From: Neobacillus niacini
GTDB lineage: Bacteria; Bacillota; Bacilli; Bacillales; Cytobacillaceae
Assembly: GCF_000759675.1 (NCBI RefSeq)
Contig: NZ_BAWM01000020.1
Location: forward strand, 401,855 to 465,854
DNA length: 64,000 bases
Direction: 5' to 3'
Part shown: piece by piece, positions 1 to 9,380 of the stretch
Numbering within the stretch: the first letter of the stretch is position 1
Layout of the letters: each line of letters opens with the position of its first letter
Notes under the pieces: model-generated
Told to the model about the DNA's origin: nothing
What the model saw: only the letters and a program-made list of their open reading frames with translations
Database searches by the model: none
Translations under genes and position numbers: made by a program

Positions 1-860
1 GCTTTTGTACCTAAGGAGGCACACACTATTTCTACTTTATTCCGCAGCTGTGGATATAAAAAGTCATTTACCCTCTCAAGAAGCAACGGTATAATATAGT
101 CTTTTGACTGCATCACTCCGCCTCCAAGCACAATAATGTGCGGATCAACCGTGTGAACGATGTTCGCTATCCCTTTTGCCAAAGAGGTAATCATTTGATC
201 GACAATCTTTTGTGCTTTATTGTCTCCGTTCATGGCCAGTGCGAATACTTCCCCTGCATGCCCTGTAATTCCAAGCTGCTCTATTCCACGCTTTTTCACT
301 GCTGTCCCGCTAGCCAATGTTTCTAAGGCGCCAACATTCAAGGCATGGTGCGGCGGTCCGTCTGAATCTACAATGAGATTGCCTATTTCACCGGCACAAA
401 AATTCGCACCTTGCAGCAATTGCTTGCGGAAGACAAATCCGCCACCCACTCCTGTACTCACCGTAATATAGAAAACAGACTCTTTCCCTTTGCCAGCGCC
501 AATGATGGCCTCGGCAAGTGCAGCTGCATTTGCATCATTATCAAGAACAACTTTTTTCTGTAAAGCCTTTTCTAACATGTCCACTAATGGGATATTGTCC
601 CACCCAGGCAGATTGTTTGGGCTTAAGATTAAGCCTTGTTTTACATCTAAAGGACCAGGGGATCCAATTCCGATGGCATCAATGTTTCGTTCCTGCATGA
701 TTTTCTCACAAAGCTGAATCATTTGATCGATGACATAATAAGGGCCATTTTCACTTTCTGTTTTTACATTCATTTCTTCCACCAGCTGACCTTCGGACGT
801 TACGACCGCGACCCTTAAATTTGTTCCTCCTAAATCAATCCCTAGAAGGTACTTTTCCAT
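1..860 (-). CDS. ROK family sugar kinase (3' end outside window)
   Basis: The reading frame opens with ATG at 860 behind a GGAAG ribosome site and runs off the left edge, so the C-terminus is missing. The N-terminus MEKYLLGIDLGGTNLRVAV is the phosphate-1 ATP motif of ROK kinases, and DNDANAAALAE plus TVSTGVGGG follow as in glucokinase-type members. ROK proteins without an N-terminal helix-turn-helix, as here, are usually cytoplasmic kinases of glucose, mannose, fructose or amino sugars. Oddly, the usual zinc site CxCGxxGCxE is replaced by HHALNVGALE, so the structural cysteines are absent. It follows the GH1 gene by 55 bases on the same strand and probably ends the N-glycan operon, phosphorylating released mannose or GlcNAc. 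Family is firm; substrate is inferred from context. Confidence 0.88.
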   Translation of the reverse strand, partial: MEKYLLGIDLGGTNLRVAVVTSEGQLVEEMNVKTESENGPYYVIDQMIQLCEKIMQERNIDAIGIGSPGPLDVKQGLILSPNNLPGWDNIPLVDMLEKALQKKVVLDNDANAAALAEAIIGAGKGKESVFYITVSTGVGGGFVFRKQLLQGANFCAGEIGNLIVDSDGPPHHALNVGALETLASGTAVKKRGIEQLGITGHAGEVFALAMNGDNKAQKIVDQMITSLAKGIANIVHTVDPHIIVLGGGVMQSKDYIIPLLLERVNDFLYPQLRNKVEIVCASLGTK

Positions 861-915
861 TTCGCCACTTCCTTTCTGCTATATGAATAGATTTATTGTG
901 TTTAGGAGTCACTTA

Positions 916-2328
916 TTAGAAACCATTGTTTTCAGATACCTGTTGATACCATCTGCCAGATTTCTTAATCGTTCGTTCTAGATTTCTATTTAAATCTACT
1001 TCTACTAATCCGTATCGATTCTTATAGGAGTTCGTCCATGACCAGTTATCCATAAATGTCCAAAGATGATAACCAAGGCAATTTGCTCCTTCTTCAAGAG
1101 CTTTATGAGCCCATTTCAAATGTTCCTGGATAAACTCGATGCGATAATCATCTTCGATGAACCCCTGTTCATTCCGAAATTTCTCTTCCCCTTCAACCCC
1201 CATTCCATTTTCTGAAATGAAGAAAGGGATATTATCATAATGATCGCGAATATCGATCATGATGTCATAGATGACTTCCTCACAAATCTCCCAGCCGCGA
1301 TGCGGATTAATTTTCCGCCCCGGCATCAAATACGGATCGAAGAGATGTTCTGGCATAAACGGAGCGTCTATTGCTACCGGCTGCTCCTTTGCTTTCACAC
1401 GACGCGGCTGGTAATAGTTCACACCAAGAATATCAATGGGATGGTTACGAATGACTTCCAAATCTCCCTGTTCTACCGCAGGCAATAGCTCTCTATCTCT
1501 TAAAATATCAATTAACTCCTTCGGGTATTCGCCCTTTGTTACCGGATCAAGGAAGCTGCGATTAAAGAACAAATCGGCGATACGAGCAGCCTTTACATCT
1601 TCTGCTTCCTCACTTCTTGGATAGGAGGGTGTTAAGTTTAAGATAATCCCAATTTGGCCATTAAGATGCATCTTTTTAAATGCTGCAACCGCTTTTGCAT
1701 GAGCAACAATTGTATTGTGAGCGACCTGTGCCCCGCGCTTAAAATCTACAACTTTCGGATAATGCAAATTGTATAAATAGCTTGCCTCAACAGGGACAAT
1801 TGGTTCGTTAAAGGTAAACCAATACTTCACCCGGTCTCCAAACAAAGAAAAGCAAGTTTCAGCAAAGTTTACATAGGCATCGACCACTTCCCGGGACTCC
1901 CAGCCGCCTTTTTCCTGCATGCACATTGGCATATCAAAGTGGTATAAGTTCATGAACGGCTCAATATCATTGGCAATTAACTCATTTATGACCTGATTGT
2001 AAAAATCCACTGCCTGCTGATTAATTTTTCCCACACCGTCTGGAATCAGCCTTGACCATTGTATCGAGGTGCGGAAGGTATTATGGCCCGTTTCCTTCAT
2101 AAGTTGAATATCCTCTTTGTAGCGATGATAGAAATCGGATGTGTCCCCCGGTCCTACCTCATTATGAAAACATTCCGGTTCTATGCTAAACCAATAATCC
2201 CAAATGCTAGATTTTTTACCGTCAATCAATGCCGCACCTTCTGTTTGCGGACCAGAGGCAGCACTTCCCCACCAAAAATGTTTTGGAAAACGATAAGTAA
2301 GTTTTTTTTCATGAATAGGCTTGTCCAT
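916..2328 (-). CDS. GH1 family beta-glycosidase
   Basis: A 470-residue cytoplasmic enzyme with no signal peptide, of typical GH1 length. The acid/base glutamate lies in TFNEP (E175) and the nucleophile in ISENG (E373). GH1 enzymes are retaining beta-glycosidases acting on beta-glucosides, 6-phospho-beta-glucosides, beta-galactosides or beta-mannosides. In 6-phospho enzymes the C-terminal loop carries S, K and Y phosphate ligands (SWSNGYEKRYG in lactococcal LacG). Here the loop is SWTNSYKNRYG, with S430 and Y439 kept but the K position occupied by N437, so phospho-specificity is doubtful. It lies 45 bases after the response regulator gene and just before a ROK kinase gene. Since the locus degrades mannose-rich glycans, beta-mannosidase action on Man-beta-1,4-GlcNAc is an attractive but untested role. 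Confidence 0.9.
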   Translation of the reverse strand: MDKPIHEKKLTYRFPKHFWWGSAASGPQTEGAALIDGKKSSIWDYWFSIEPECFHNEVGPGDTSDFYHRYKEDIQLMKETGHNTFRTSIQWSRLIPDGVGKINQQAVDFYNQVINELIANDIEPFMNLYHFDMPMCMQEKGGWESREVVDAYVNFAETCFSLFGDRVKYWFTFNEPIVPVEASYLYNLHYPKVVDFKRGAQVAHNTIVAHAKAVAAFKKMHLNGQIGIILNLTPSYPRSEEAEDVKAARIADLFFNRSFLDPVTKGEYPKELIDILRDRELLPAVEQGDLEVIRNHPIDILGVNYYQPRRVKAKEQPVAIDAPFMPEHLFDPYLMPGRKINPHRGWEICEEVIYDIMIDIRDHYDNIPFFISENGMGVEGEEKFRNEQGFIEDDYRIEFIQEHLKWAHKALEEGANCLGYHLWTFMDNWSWTNSYKNRYGLVEVDLNRNLERTIKKSGRWYQQVSENNGF

Positions 2329-2373
2329 TATTCATCACCGTCTCTTTTTTATACTTTTCATTACATAGGAGTT

Positions 2374-3879
2374 TTAAATTTTTCTCCATTCACTTGGTGT
2401 CGCTCCCACCGTTTTTCTAAACTGTTTATAAAAATAAGTGGTATCGGAATACCCAACCTTTTTGCCAATTTCACCTGCTCGATAATGGGTTGTTTTGAGA
2501 AGTTCCTTTGCCTTTTCCAAGCGATATCGGTTTAAATACTCAGAGAAAACAACCCCGACTTCTTTTTGAAATAATTGTCCCAGATAAATGGCATTGACAT
2601 GAAACTGCTGACCCAATGTTTTTAACGAGACTCCTTGATCATAGTGCACATGTATAAAATCAAGGACATTTTGTACAATAGGACTGCGCATATTTACTTG
2701 ATTATGAATCGAAAGAATTAATTCTCGGCAATATTCCTTTAAAATGGTCATCATCTGGTGAATATCTTTGCTATAAACAACCTTTTCGACGGCAGCTGTG
2801 TAATAGGAAAGATCGTCAGACTGCAGCGAATAATGAATATAAGAAATTAAATCATAGGTGTATTTTTTCACTGCTTGGGGTGAAATAAAGGATGATTTAC
2901 TCGTTATACCTTGAAAGTATGAATCTACCATTTGCAGGGCTTCCTCATCTGCTTTCAATAACAACTTTACAATATTATCTTTGAATTCCTGTTGCTTCTT
3001 AATTTCCTCCTGCTTATCTATCGTTAAACGTTCAGAAATAAGTACATTAGGATTTGAATATAACTGAAGTAAACTATATTCCCTTGCAATCGCAAAACTC
3101 TCTTCTAAATCCTCTACTGTTTTAACCGGCTTTCCCATCGATAAATAAAATATACCTGGCTTACTTTGTTCACTATTAAAATCATGTACAAGACTTTGGT
3201 TGAATAGGATTAATTCCTCTTCGCTTGTACCTCCAAAAATAATCAGTATCTCTTGATTCGGACTATATAGACATACGACTGAATAGTGTTCTTCAATATA
3301 TTTCCTAATATCCTTGGAAATCTCAGCCTTATGATAATTCTCAAAACTTAAAATAGAAACATTATAATATGGCTGATTGAATTGAATATTGTAAAAGGAC
3401 AACCTTTCAAGACAATCATTTTTATCAATTTCACCATTTAAAAAACGCCATAACGTATTATCCATTAGTGTTGACGGTTCCTGTTCCTGATTACCTTCCG
3501 TCACGGCATTCAATTTATCGCCTACATTTCGGATTGTCTTTAATAATTCTTCCTCATCAACAGGTTTCACTAAATAGTTTTCTATCCCTAACAATAAACC
3601 TTGCTTAATAAACCCGAATTCTTGGTATCCTGTTAAAACAATACATTTTACTTTCGGCTGAAGGATTTTCACTTCTTTAATTAATTCTAAACCAGTCATT
3701 TCCCCCATCATTATATCGGTAACGAGAATGTCGATTTGGTTTTCTTTTAGATAAGCAAGAGCTTCTTCTCCACTCTCAGCTGTAGACACAATCTCAAAGC
3801 CATAATCTGCCCAATCCAACAACGCCTTAAGCCCTATTGTGATTAAAGGTTCATCGTCGACAAGAAGTACCTTATACAT
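2374..3879 (-). CDS. AraC-type response regulator (YesN-like)
   Basis: A 501-residue regulator. The N-terminal receiver domain (about 1-120) has VDDE near the start, the phospho-acceptor D55 in ILVTDIMMGE and the conserved lysine in YLVKPVDEEE. A long middle region of unknown fold follows, then a C-terminal AraC/XylS DNA-binding domain (about 400-501) with two helix-turn-helix motifs. The ATG at 3879 overlaps the end of the kinase gene by 8 bases and follows a GGGGGA ribosome site, so the two are translationally coupled. YesM/YesN-type pairs normally control adjacent sugar ABC transporter and glycosidase genes. This one presumably activates the N-glycan transport and hydrolase operons in response to an extracellular oligosaccharide. 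Confidence 0.93.
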   Translation of the reverse strand: MYKVLLVDDEPLITIGLKALLDWADYGFEIVSTAESGEEALAYLKENQIDILVTDIMMGEMTGLELIKEVKILQPKVKCIVLTGYQEFGFIKQGLLLGIENYLVKPVDEEELLKTIRNVGDKLNAVTEGNQEQEPSTLMDNTLWRFLNGEIDKNDCLERLSFYNIQFNQPYYNVSILSFENYHKAEISKDIRKYIEEHYSVVCLYSPNQEILIIFGGTSEEELILFNQSLVHDFNSEQSKPGIFYLSMGKPVKTVEDLEESFAIAREYSLLQLYSNPNVLISERLTIDKQEEIKKQQEFKDNIVKLLLKADEEALQMVDSYFQGITSKSSFISPQAVKKYTYDLISYIHYSLQSDDLSYYTAAVEKVVYSKDIHQMMTILKEYCRELILSIHNQVNMRSPIVQNVLDFIHVHYDQGVSLKTLGQQFHVNAIYLGQLFQKEVGVVFSEYLNRYRLEKAKELLKTTHYRAGEIGKKVGYSDTTYFYKQFRKTVGATPSEWRKI

Positions 3880-5674
3880 GGCTGGTCCCCCTTACTGGAA
3901 TTGACAGGGTAACAATAGTCCCTTTATTTTGGATACTATTTAAGGAAATCCCAAACTGATTCCCATATTTCAATTTTAGTCGTTGATGGATATTTCTTAA
4001 TCCAATGGATTTCATTTCATCACCCTCTTCAGAATTGATATGGTGAACAATTCTGGAATGCTCTTCCTCCGTCATCCCCTTACCATTATCTTCAACAGTA
4101 ATTTCTACCAAATCACCAAGATGCCTTGCACGAATAAATAACTGATTATCTGTTCGATCCTTTTTAAAACCATGCACAAAATAATTTTCAATGATTGGCT
4201 GCAAAATTAATTTTTGCACAAGTGTTCGTTCAACATCACTAGGAATATCAAAGTTAACCTGTAATTTGTTTGGGTATTTAAATTGCATCAATTTTAAATA
4301 CTGATTCACATACTCAATCTCTGTATATAAAGGGACTGTATCGTTCGACTCTAACGAATAGCGGAACAGTTTGGATAAATGGAATATCATTTTACTAGAA
4401 GTCTTTGACCCCTCTACAACAGCCACCATCCGAATAGCCTCCAGTGTATTGAATAGAAAATGCGGATCAATTTGTGCCTGAAGTGCCTTTAATTCCGCTT
4501 CCTGCTGCTTAAGATTTAACAGGTAAAATTGTTCAATATAATTATTCAATTCATCTAACATCGAATTGATATTCACAGCGATTTTTGATAATTCATCTTC
4601 ACGCTGCGATTTTGGAATCCTTGCATCTAAGTTTCCCTTTTCAACCTGGCGAATAATCGAAACTATGGTATGAATTCGCCGTGAATAATTTCGCGTAAAG
4701 GAATAGGAGATTAAAATAGAGATAATGATAAAAAAGATAATCACAAACCACATGGTACCCCTGATAACCGTTAGCTTTTGCAACCCTTTATCAGGAATTA
4801 CACTGACATAGGTATAATCTCCTTTGTTTGCTATGGTGTTAATATAAAAATCACCATGCTCCCACTTTATTTTTGTCTCATTTGTTTCAGGTTTTATGTG
4901 ATGAATCAGTTTTAAGGGAACATCACCATTATTGTCCGAATAAACGATACTGCCTTGTGCATCAACTAAAAATAAGGAAGCAGGGGACCCATCGTGCTTT
5001 TTAACCATTTTGTCTAAGCGGTCAGTAGAGTAGAAAATGGTAATCTCACCTATTTTTTTTAGCGACACTGGATTATTAATAATCATTTTTTTAGTAATGG
5101 TATTCCTTAACTTTCGTTCTTTAGGCAACCCATCTCCACTAAGGTTTGGAATACCTTTTGAAAGAAGCGAAAATTCTGAGCGTGATGAAGGGTCAACAAT
5201 GCTTTTATTCCATCTTAAATTATGATAAATGTGCAAATATTCAATGGAAGGATTTTCGAGCGAGCGGATACCAATTGCATTAATATCAGGATCTTGACCG
5301 AAATAAGCATTTAAATAGGTATCGATATTACTTGGAACAAATGATTGACTTTCGGAAAATTTATCTAAACGGTATTTTAAATATTCCTCGTACCCATTGT
5401 TAAGGGCAAAGGTGATATCATCAATCATGTCCCCATTCACATAAAAATCCCTTTTGGCTCGATCAATATCGGCATCCTTTGAGGATAAGTAATCCTCTAC
5501 CCTTTCCATTGTCCTTGTATTGATATTAATTTCTTTTTGAATAATAATTTCGGAGTAATAGTTGGTAATCGTAACGATTAGGATAATAACAGTCGCAATG
5601 ATTGTTAGCGATGAGGTTAAAAAAAGTTTATTAAAAATATTTTGAGTGAATCTGCTTTTTCCTCTGATTTCCAT
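3872..5674 (-). CDS. Sensor histidine kinase (YesM-like)
   Basis: A 600-residue membrane kinase. One transmembrane segment lies at about residues 15-40, an extracellular sensor region at about 41-300, a second membrane segment at about 303-325, then a HAMP domain (about 326-380). The His_kinase domain has the phospho-accepting histidine in QIDPHFLFNTLEA (near 400), and a C-terminal ATPase domain has EDNGKGM and SIGLRNIHQRL. The ATG at 5674 follows TTGAGGAAATCAAA. It sits downstream of the binding-protein gene, separated by a hairpin, and overlaps the response regulator gene. It probably senses an oligosaccharide, directly or through the binding protein; the ligand is not evident from the sequence. 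Confidence 0.93.
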   Translation of the reverse strand: MEIRGKSRFTQNIFNKLFLTSSLTIIATVIILIVTITNYYSEIIIQKEININTRTMERVEDYLSSKDADIDRAKRDFYVNGDMIDDITFALNNGYEEYLKYRLDKFSESQSFVPSNIDTYLNAYFGQDPDINAIGIRSLENPSIEYLHIYHNLRWNKSIVDPSSRSEFSLLSKGIPNLSGDGLPKERKLRNTITKKMIINNPVSLKKIGEITIFYSTDRLDKMVKKHDGSPASLFLVDAQGSIVYSDNNGDVPLKLIHHIKPETNETKIKWEHGDFYINTIANKGDYTYVSVIPDKGLQKLTVIRGTMWFVIIFFIIISILISYSFTRNYSRRIHTIVSIIRQVEKGNLDARIPKSQREDELSKIAVNINSMLDELNNYIEQFYLLNLKQQEAELKALQAQIDPHFLFNTLEAIRMVAVVEGSKTSSKMIFHLSKLFRYSLESNDTVPLYTEIEYVNQYLKLMQFKYPNKLQVNFDIPSDVERTLVQKLILQPIIENYFVHGFKKDRTDNQLFIRARHLGDLVEITVEDNGKGMTEEEHSRIVHHINSEEGDEMKSIGLRNIHQRLKLKYGNQFGISLNSIQNKGTIVTLSIPVRGTSHV

Positions 5675-5696
5675 TTTGATTTCCTCAATTGCAATA

Positions 5697-5733
5697 AAAT
5701 CAAGCTGAGAGTATCCACTCAGCTTGATTTTTT
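5697..5733 (-). terminator. Hairpin between binding-protein and kinase genes
   Basis: An inverted repeat AATCAAGCTGAG / CTCAGCTTGATT with an 8-12 base loop is followed by a T-rich stretch on both strands. On the minus strand it lies just after the binding-protein stop codon and before the kinase ribosome site. It probably lowers transcription into the two-component genes, keeping the kinase and regulator less abundant than the transporter. Confidence 0.7.
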
Positions 5734-5737
5734 GTTA

Positions 5738-7192
5738 TTATTTTTGTTCGCTCTTCCATTCATCAAATTGCTTTTGTATTTCCTTTAACACCTTGTCAAT
5801 TCCAGCTTCTTTTAACTTTTCATTGTATTTTGGCAGGTATTCTTCTGGGTCAACAGATCCTGTTGCCAAAGCTGGATAGAACTCTTTAGAGATATTCGTA
5901 ATCGATGCAAGTTCCGATCTAACTGGGTCACTGTTGAAATGGAACCCAAGGGTTGGTGCTGGTTTTGCAGATTCATTAAACTCTTTGAATTTTTCCCATT
6001 TATCTTTAGGATCATTTTCATATAGATTAAGGATGAAATGGTTTCCTAAAGAATAAGTTGGTAAGTTGTATCGATCAATACGTGCTGGAAGATCTTTAAT
6101 TGATCCATCCTCATTCTTTTCGTAGTGAACTCCTTCAATTCCTTTATCAACAAGGTTGCGAAGATATGGGTCTGTATTAAGCAGGTTTAAGAATTCCATT
6201 GCTTTTTCAGGATTTTTCGATGTTGCTGAGATGGCCTGGATAGAACCTGATACAGAATCATTAAAAGTAGTTGGTTCTTCAGCTGGTACAGAAACTAAAT
6301 CATATTTAGCTGCACGTGTCCATAATGAATCTGCATATGGCTGGGAATCTCCCATGCGGACAAACCAGTTTTCTACATCCATTGGCCAGCTGTCCTTACT
6401 TGTTGCAGCATCCTCTTTAAGGTATCCTGCCTTATAATAATTATGCATCGTTTTATAGGTTTCCATCGCTAAATCAGATTCAAATTGGTTAATAACATGC
6501 TCTCTGTCACCATCAATTGCGAACGCAAATGGCATTTCATTATTAAAGACATAGTCAAATGGAAGATAAGCTTTAAATGTTGCCATTGGTGTAATAGAAG
6601 GTTCATTTTCTTTAATAACTTTTAGCATTGGCTCAAGGTCTTCTAAGCGTTGTACCTTTGAAATATCAAAGTTGTATTTGTCAACAAGACGTTTATTAAA
6701 TGTATAAACCGTTTGTCTTGCGGCCTCTTTATTGGTAGGAACACCATATATTTTTCCGTCAATCTTAATACCCTCTAATAACGCTGGGTCGAGCGCTTCT
6801 TTTAGATCTTTGCCTTCCTTGTTTAATAAATCATCAATTGCTAGGAATGCACCTTTTTGGGAATTTTGAACATATTCAGTACCATTTGTGAAGATAATAT
6901 CAAAGGGTTCCCCTGAATTAATCATTACCTGCGATTTTTGTGCCCAATCTCCCCAATCAATTTGGGTCATTTTCACTGTGGCATTAATTTTTTCCTCTAA
7001 ATATTTGTTAACTTCTTTGAATACTTTATCAGTATCCTTTTGTGGAGTTCCAATGGTGTACCATTTAATTTCATATGGTTGTCCATCTTTTCCCTCTTTG
7101 TTTGAGGTAGCACTGTCTTTACCGCTGCACGCTGAAAGAATCGTTCCGATGGTAAGAACTAATGCAAGAAGAAGTATTAATCTTTTTTTCAT
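5738..7192 (-). CDS. Sugar ABC transporter substrate-binding lipoprotein (LplA-like)
   Basis: A 484-residue family 1 extracellular solute-binding protein. The start was set at ATG 7192, behind AGAGGAGAGTTAGAA; the in-frame upstream extension to 7237 would overlap the preceding permease gene and lacks a ribosome site. From 7192 the protein begins MKKRLILLLALVL, a signal peptide, with the lipobox LSAC, so it should be lipid-anchored outside the membrane. Its size fits the large binding proteins (about 500 residues) that bring oligosaccharides to Lpl/Ytc-type permeases. It closes a three-gene transporter unit with the two permeases upstream. No ATPase gene is present, as usual for such systems, which share a general MsmX-type ATPase. 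Expected cargo is N-glycan-derived oligosaccharide, from context. Confidence 0.92.
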   Translation of the reverse strand: MKKRLILLLALVLTIGTILSACSGKDSATSNKEGKDGQPYEIKWYTIGTPQKDTDKVFKEVNKYLEEKINATVKMTQIDWGDWAQKSQVMINSGEPFDIIFTNGTEYVQNSQKGAFLAIDDLLNKEGKDLKEALDPALLEGIKIDGKIYGVPTNKEAARQTVYTFNKRLVDKYNFDISKVQRLEDLEPMLKVIKENEPSITPMATFKAYLPFDYVFNNEMPFAFAIDGDREHVINQFESDLAMETYKTMHNYYKAGYLKEDAATSKDSWPMDVENWFVRMGDSQPYADSLWTRAAKYDLVSVPAEEPTTFNDSVSGSIQAISATSKNPEKAMEFLNLLNTDPYLRNLVDKGIEGVHYEKNEDGSIKDLPARIDRYNLPTYSLGNHFILNLYENDPKDKWEKFKEFNESAKPAPTLGFHFNSDPVRSELASITNISKEFYPALATGSVDPEEYLPKYNEKLKEAGIDKVLKEIQKQFDEWKSEQK

Positions 7193-7217
7193 TTCTAACT
7201 CTCCTCTTTCTATATAT

Positions 7218-8207
7218 TTATTCTTTAACGCCGCCAATAGTCAGTCCGCTAATAAAGTACTTTTGGAAGAACGGGTACGAAACAGCAATTGGTAAAGTGG
7301 CGATAACGACCATGGCCATTTTTGCAGACTCTTGTGGAATGGTATTAAACAAGCTTGACTGCATGATAGCTACATCCATATTTTGCCTCATGAATTCAAG
7401 ATTTGCTTCTATTTTCATGAGTAATGATTGCAAAGGTACTAAATTGGGCTCATCGATATACAGTAACGCTGTAAACCAATCATTCCAATAACCTAATGTA
7501 CTAAACAAGGCAATCGTGGCAATTCCCGGTAAGGATAGCGGGAAGATAATTTGGAAGAAGATCCTCCATTCACTTGCTCCATCAATCCTTGCTGATTCTA
7601 AAATCGACTCAGAGACTGATTTTAGGAAGAAGGTTCTCATAATGATAATATAAAACGCATTCATTGCAAGGGGCAGAATCAATGCCCAAATGGTATTCTT
7701 CAAACCTAAGAACTGGGTGACAACAATGTAAGTTGGTACTAGACCGCCACTGAAAAGCATAGTGAAAAATGCTAGAAACGTGAAAAATCTGCGATACTTA
7801 AATTGTGGTCTTGAAATGGCATAAGCATAAAACGTTATCATAAATACACTAATAATTGTGCCAACAATCGTAATAAAAATTGTAACACCATAAGAGCGGA
7901 ATAATTGCTCCTTCATTCCCCATAGATAATGGTAAGCATCAATGCTCCAATCTTTCGGGACTAGTTGAAAACCATTTCTTACTATACTCTCTTCACTAGT
8001 AAACGAAATAATGATGACATAGAAAAAGGGGAAAATGCACATGACCGCTAAAATTCCTAGTAACACACTAATAATCGTATTTACGACTGGGTGCAGGTGT
8101 TGAGGGTCTCTATACTTTTTCCTTAAAGCCTTAGCCCCACCCCCTTTCATTTCATTCGTTGAGTGTGACACAGCGATAGATGATTGAGTTTGCAATTCCT
8201 TTGGCAT
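7218..8207 (-). CDS. Carbohydrate ABC transporter permease (YtcP/MalG-like)
   Basis: A 329-residue inner-membrane permease with six predicted hydrophobic helices. The EAA loop is recognisable as SILESARIDGASEWRIFFQI, which docks the ATPase. The C-terminal TIGGVKE tail is typical of YtcP-type CUT1 permeases. About 40 N-terminal residues before the first helix are polar and poorly conserved, and the ribosome site for the ATG at 8207 is distant, so the true start could be further inside. It lies 109 bases after the first permease gene and 25 bases before the binding-protein gene, forming one transporter unit. Confidence 0.92.
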   Translation of the reverse strand: MPKELQTQSSIAVSHSTNEMKGGGAKALRKKYRDPQHLHPVVNTIISVLLGILAVMCIFPFFYVIIISFTSEESIVRNGFQLVPKDWSIDAYHYLWGMKEQLFRSYGVTIFITIVGTIISVFMITFYAYAISRPQFKYRRFFTFLAFFTMLFSGGLVPTYIVVTQFLGLKNTIWALILPLAMNAFYIIIMRTFFLKSVSESILESARIDGASEWRIFFQIIFPLSLPGIATIALFSTLGYWNDWFTALLYIDEPNLVPLQSLLMKIEANLEFMRQNMDVAIMQSSLFNTIPQESAKMAMVVIATLPIAVSYPFFQKYFISGLTIGGVKE

Positions 8208-8316
8208 AGTTTAGCCGCTAAGCGACCTTCCCTCCCTTCTTAGAAAAGCACAAGCTTCTAGGTGCAAAGCTAGTCAATTCTCAAAACTAAAGTTTTTTAT
8301 ACTACCCTATTAATAT

Positions 8317-9246
8317 CTAAAATAATGCACTTTCCTCATCCACTTTTCTTACAATATAGTTCGTAATGATGACAAGGGTAAATCCAACGGCTGACTGATA
8401 TAGACCTGCTGCCGTACTCATACCAATATCACCCAAATTCATAAGGCCGCGGTATACAAATGTATCGATAACATTTGTAACTGAATACAGTGCCCCTGAA
8501 TCTCTTGGTACTTGATAAAAGAGTCCGAAATCCGAGTTGAATATTCTTCCGATATTCATGATAGTAAGGATAATCATTAATGGTTTAAGCATTGGCAGGG
8601 TAACGTGCTTAATTTGCTTCCACTTCGAGGCACCATCAATCATGGCTGCTTCATAATACGCCCGATCAATCCCGACGATGGACGCTAAATACACGATACT
8701 TCCGTATCCAACACCCTTCCATAGGCTCATAAACACTAGAATAAACGGCCAATACTTCGACTCGCTATACCATGAAATCGGATCGATATGGAACCAGCCA
8801 AGAACATGATTTAATAGGCCGTGATCTGTACTTAAGAACGTGAAGACAAAGTAGCTCCCGATAACCCATGAAATAAAATGCGGAAAAAGGATGGAAGTTT
8901 GGTAGACTTTTGATAACTTTTTATTCACCAGCTCGCTAAGCATGATCGCCGTTCCCACAGCCGCAATTAACCCCACTACAATAAAGATAATATTGTATAC
9001 TAGGGTATTTCTGGTTATAATCCACGCATCACTTGTACTAAACAAATATTCAAAGTTTTCCCAGCCAACCCATTCACTGTTAATAACACTGGCAAAGAAA
9101 CCATCTGGGTGAATCCTGAATTTCTTAAAAGCCAAAACTTGTCCAAACATTGGTAAATAGGAAAATAATAGAAGCCAAATCGTTCCAGGCAGAACCATTA
9201 ACAGCCAGATTCGGTTTTTATATATATCACTCAGTATTTTTTTCAC
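8317..9246 (-). CDS. Carbohydrate ABC transporter permease (LplB-like)
   Basis: A 309-residue permease of the LplB/YteP type with six membrane helices and the EAA loop YYEAAMIDGASKWKQIKHVT. The start was placed at GTG 9246 because AGGAGG stands six bases upstream of it. The longer frame from ATG 9282 has no good ribosome site, and its first codons coincide with a palindromic operator-like sequence. It is the first gene of the transporter unit, downstream of a strong terminator, so it should have its own promoter in the 9283-9380 gap. It pairs with the following permease and binding protein to import oligosaccharides. Confidence 0.92.
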   Translation of the reverse strand: MKKILSDIYKNRIWLLMVLPGTIWLLLFSYLPMFGQVLAFKKFRIHPDGFFASVINSEWVGWENFEYLFSTSDAWIITRNTLVYNIIFIVVGLIAAVGTAIMLSELVNKKLSKVYQTSILFPHFISWVIGSYFVFTFLSTDHGLLNHVLGWFHIDPISWYSESKYWPFILVFMSLWKGVGYGSIVYLASIVGIDRAYYEAAMIDGASKWKQIKHVTLPMLKPLMIILTIMNIGRIFNSDFGLFYQVPRDSGALYSVTNVIDTFVYRGLMNLGDIGMSTAAGLYQSAVGFTLVIITNYIVRKVDEESALF

Positions 9247-9267
9247 ATTCATCCTCCTCTCAGTTTT

Positions 9268-9282
9268 TGTAAGCACTTCCAT
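9268..9282 (-). promoter_or_regulatory. Candidate cre-like operator before the transporter operon
   Basis: On the plus strand the sequence reads TGTAAGCACTTCCAT. On the coding strand, ATGGAAGTGCTTACA fits the CcpA cre pattern WTGNAANCGNWNNCW except that the central CG is TG. A very similar palindrome, TGGAAGCACTTTCA, stands before the GH85 gene. It lies just upstream of the preferred GTG start of the first permease gene, where a bound repressor would block expression. Confidence 0.45.
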
Positions 9283-9380
9283 AGCTTTATTTTATAGTGA
9301 AAGCGGTACTATTTATAGTTGACTAATTTGGGATTAAGTGCAAAAATCTTAGATAACTGAGATTTAGATCCTCCAAATGA

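Noticed and set aside
2059..2535. 158-codon open frame opposite GH1 and the regulator gene
   Set aside because: It is antisense to two well-supported genes and has no family features.
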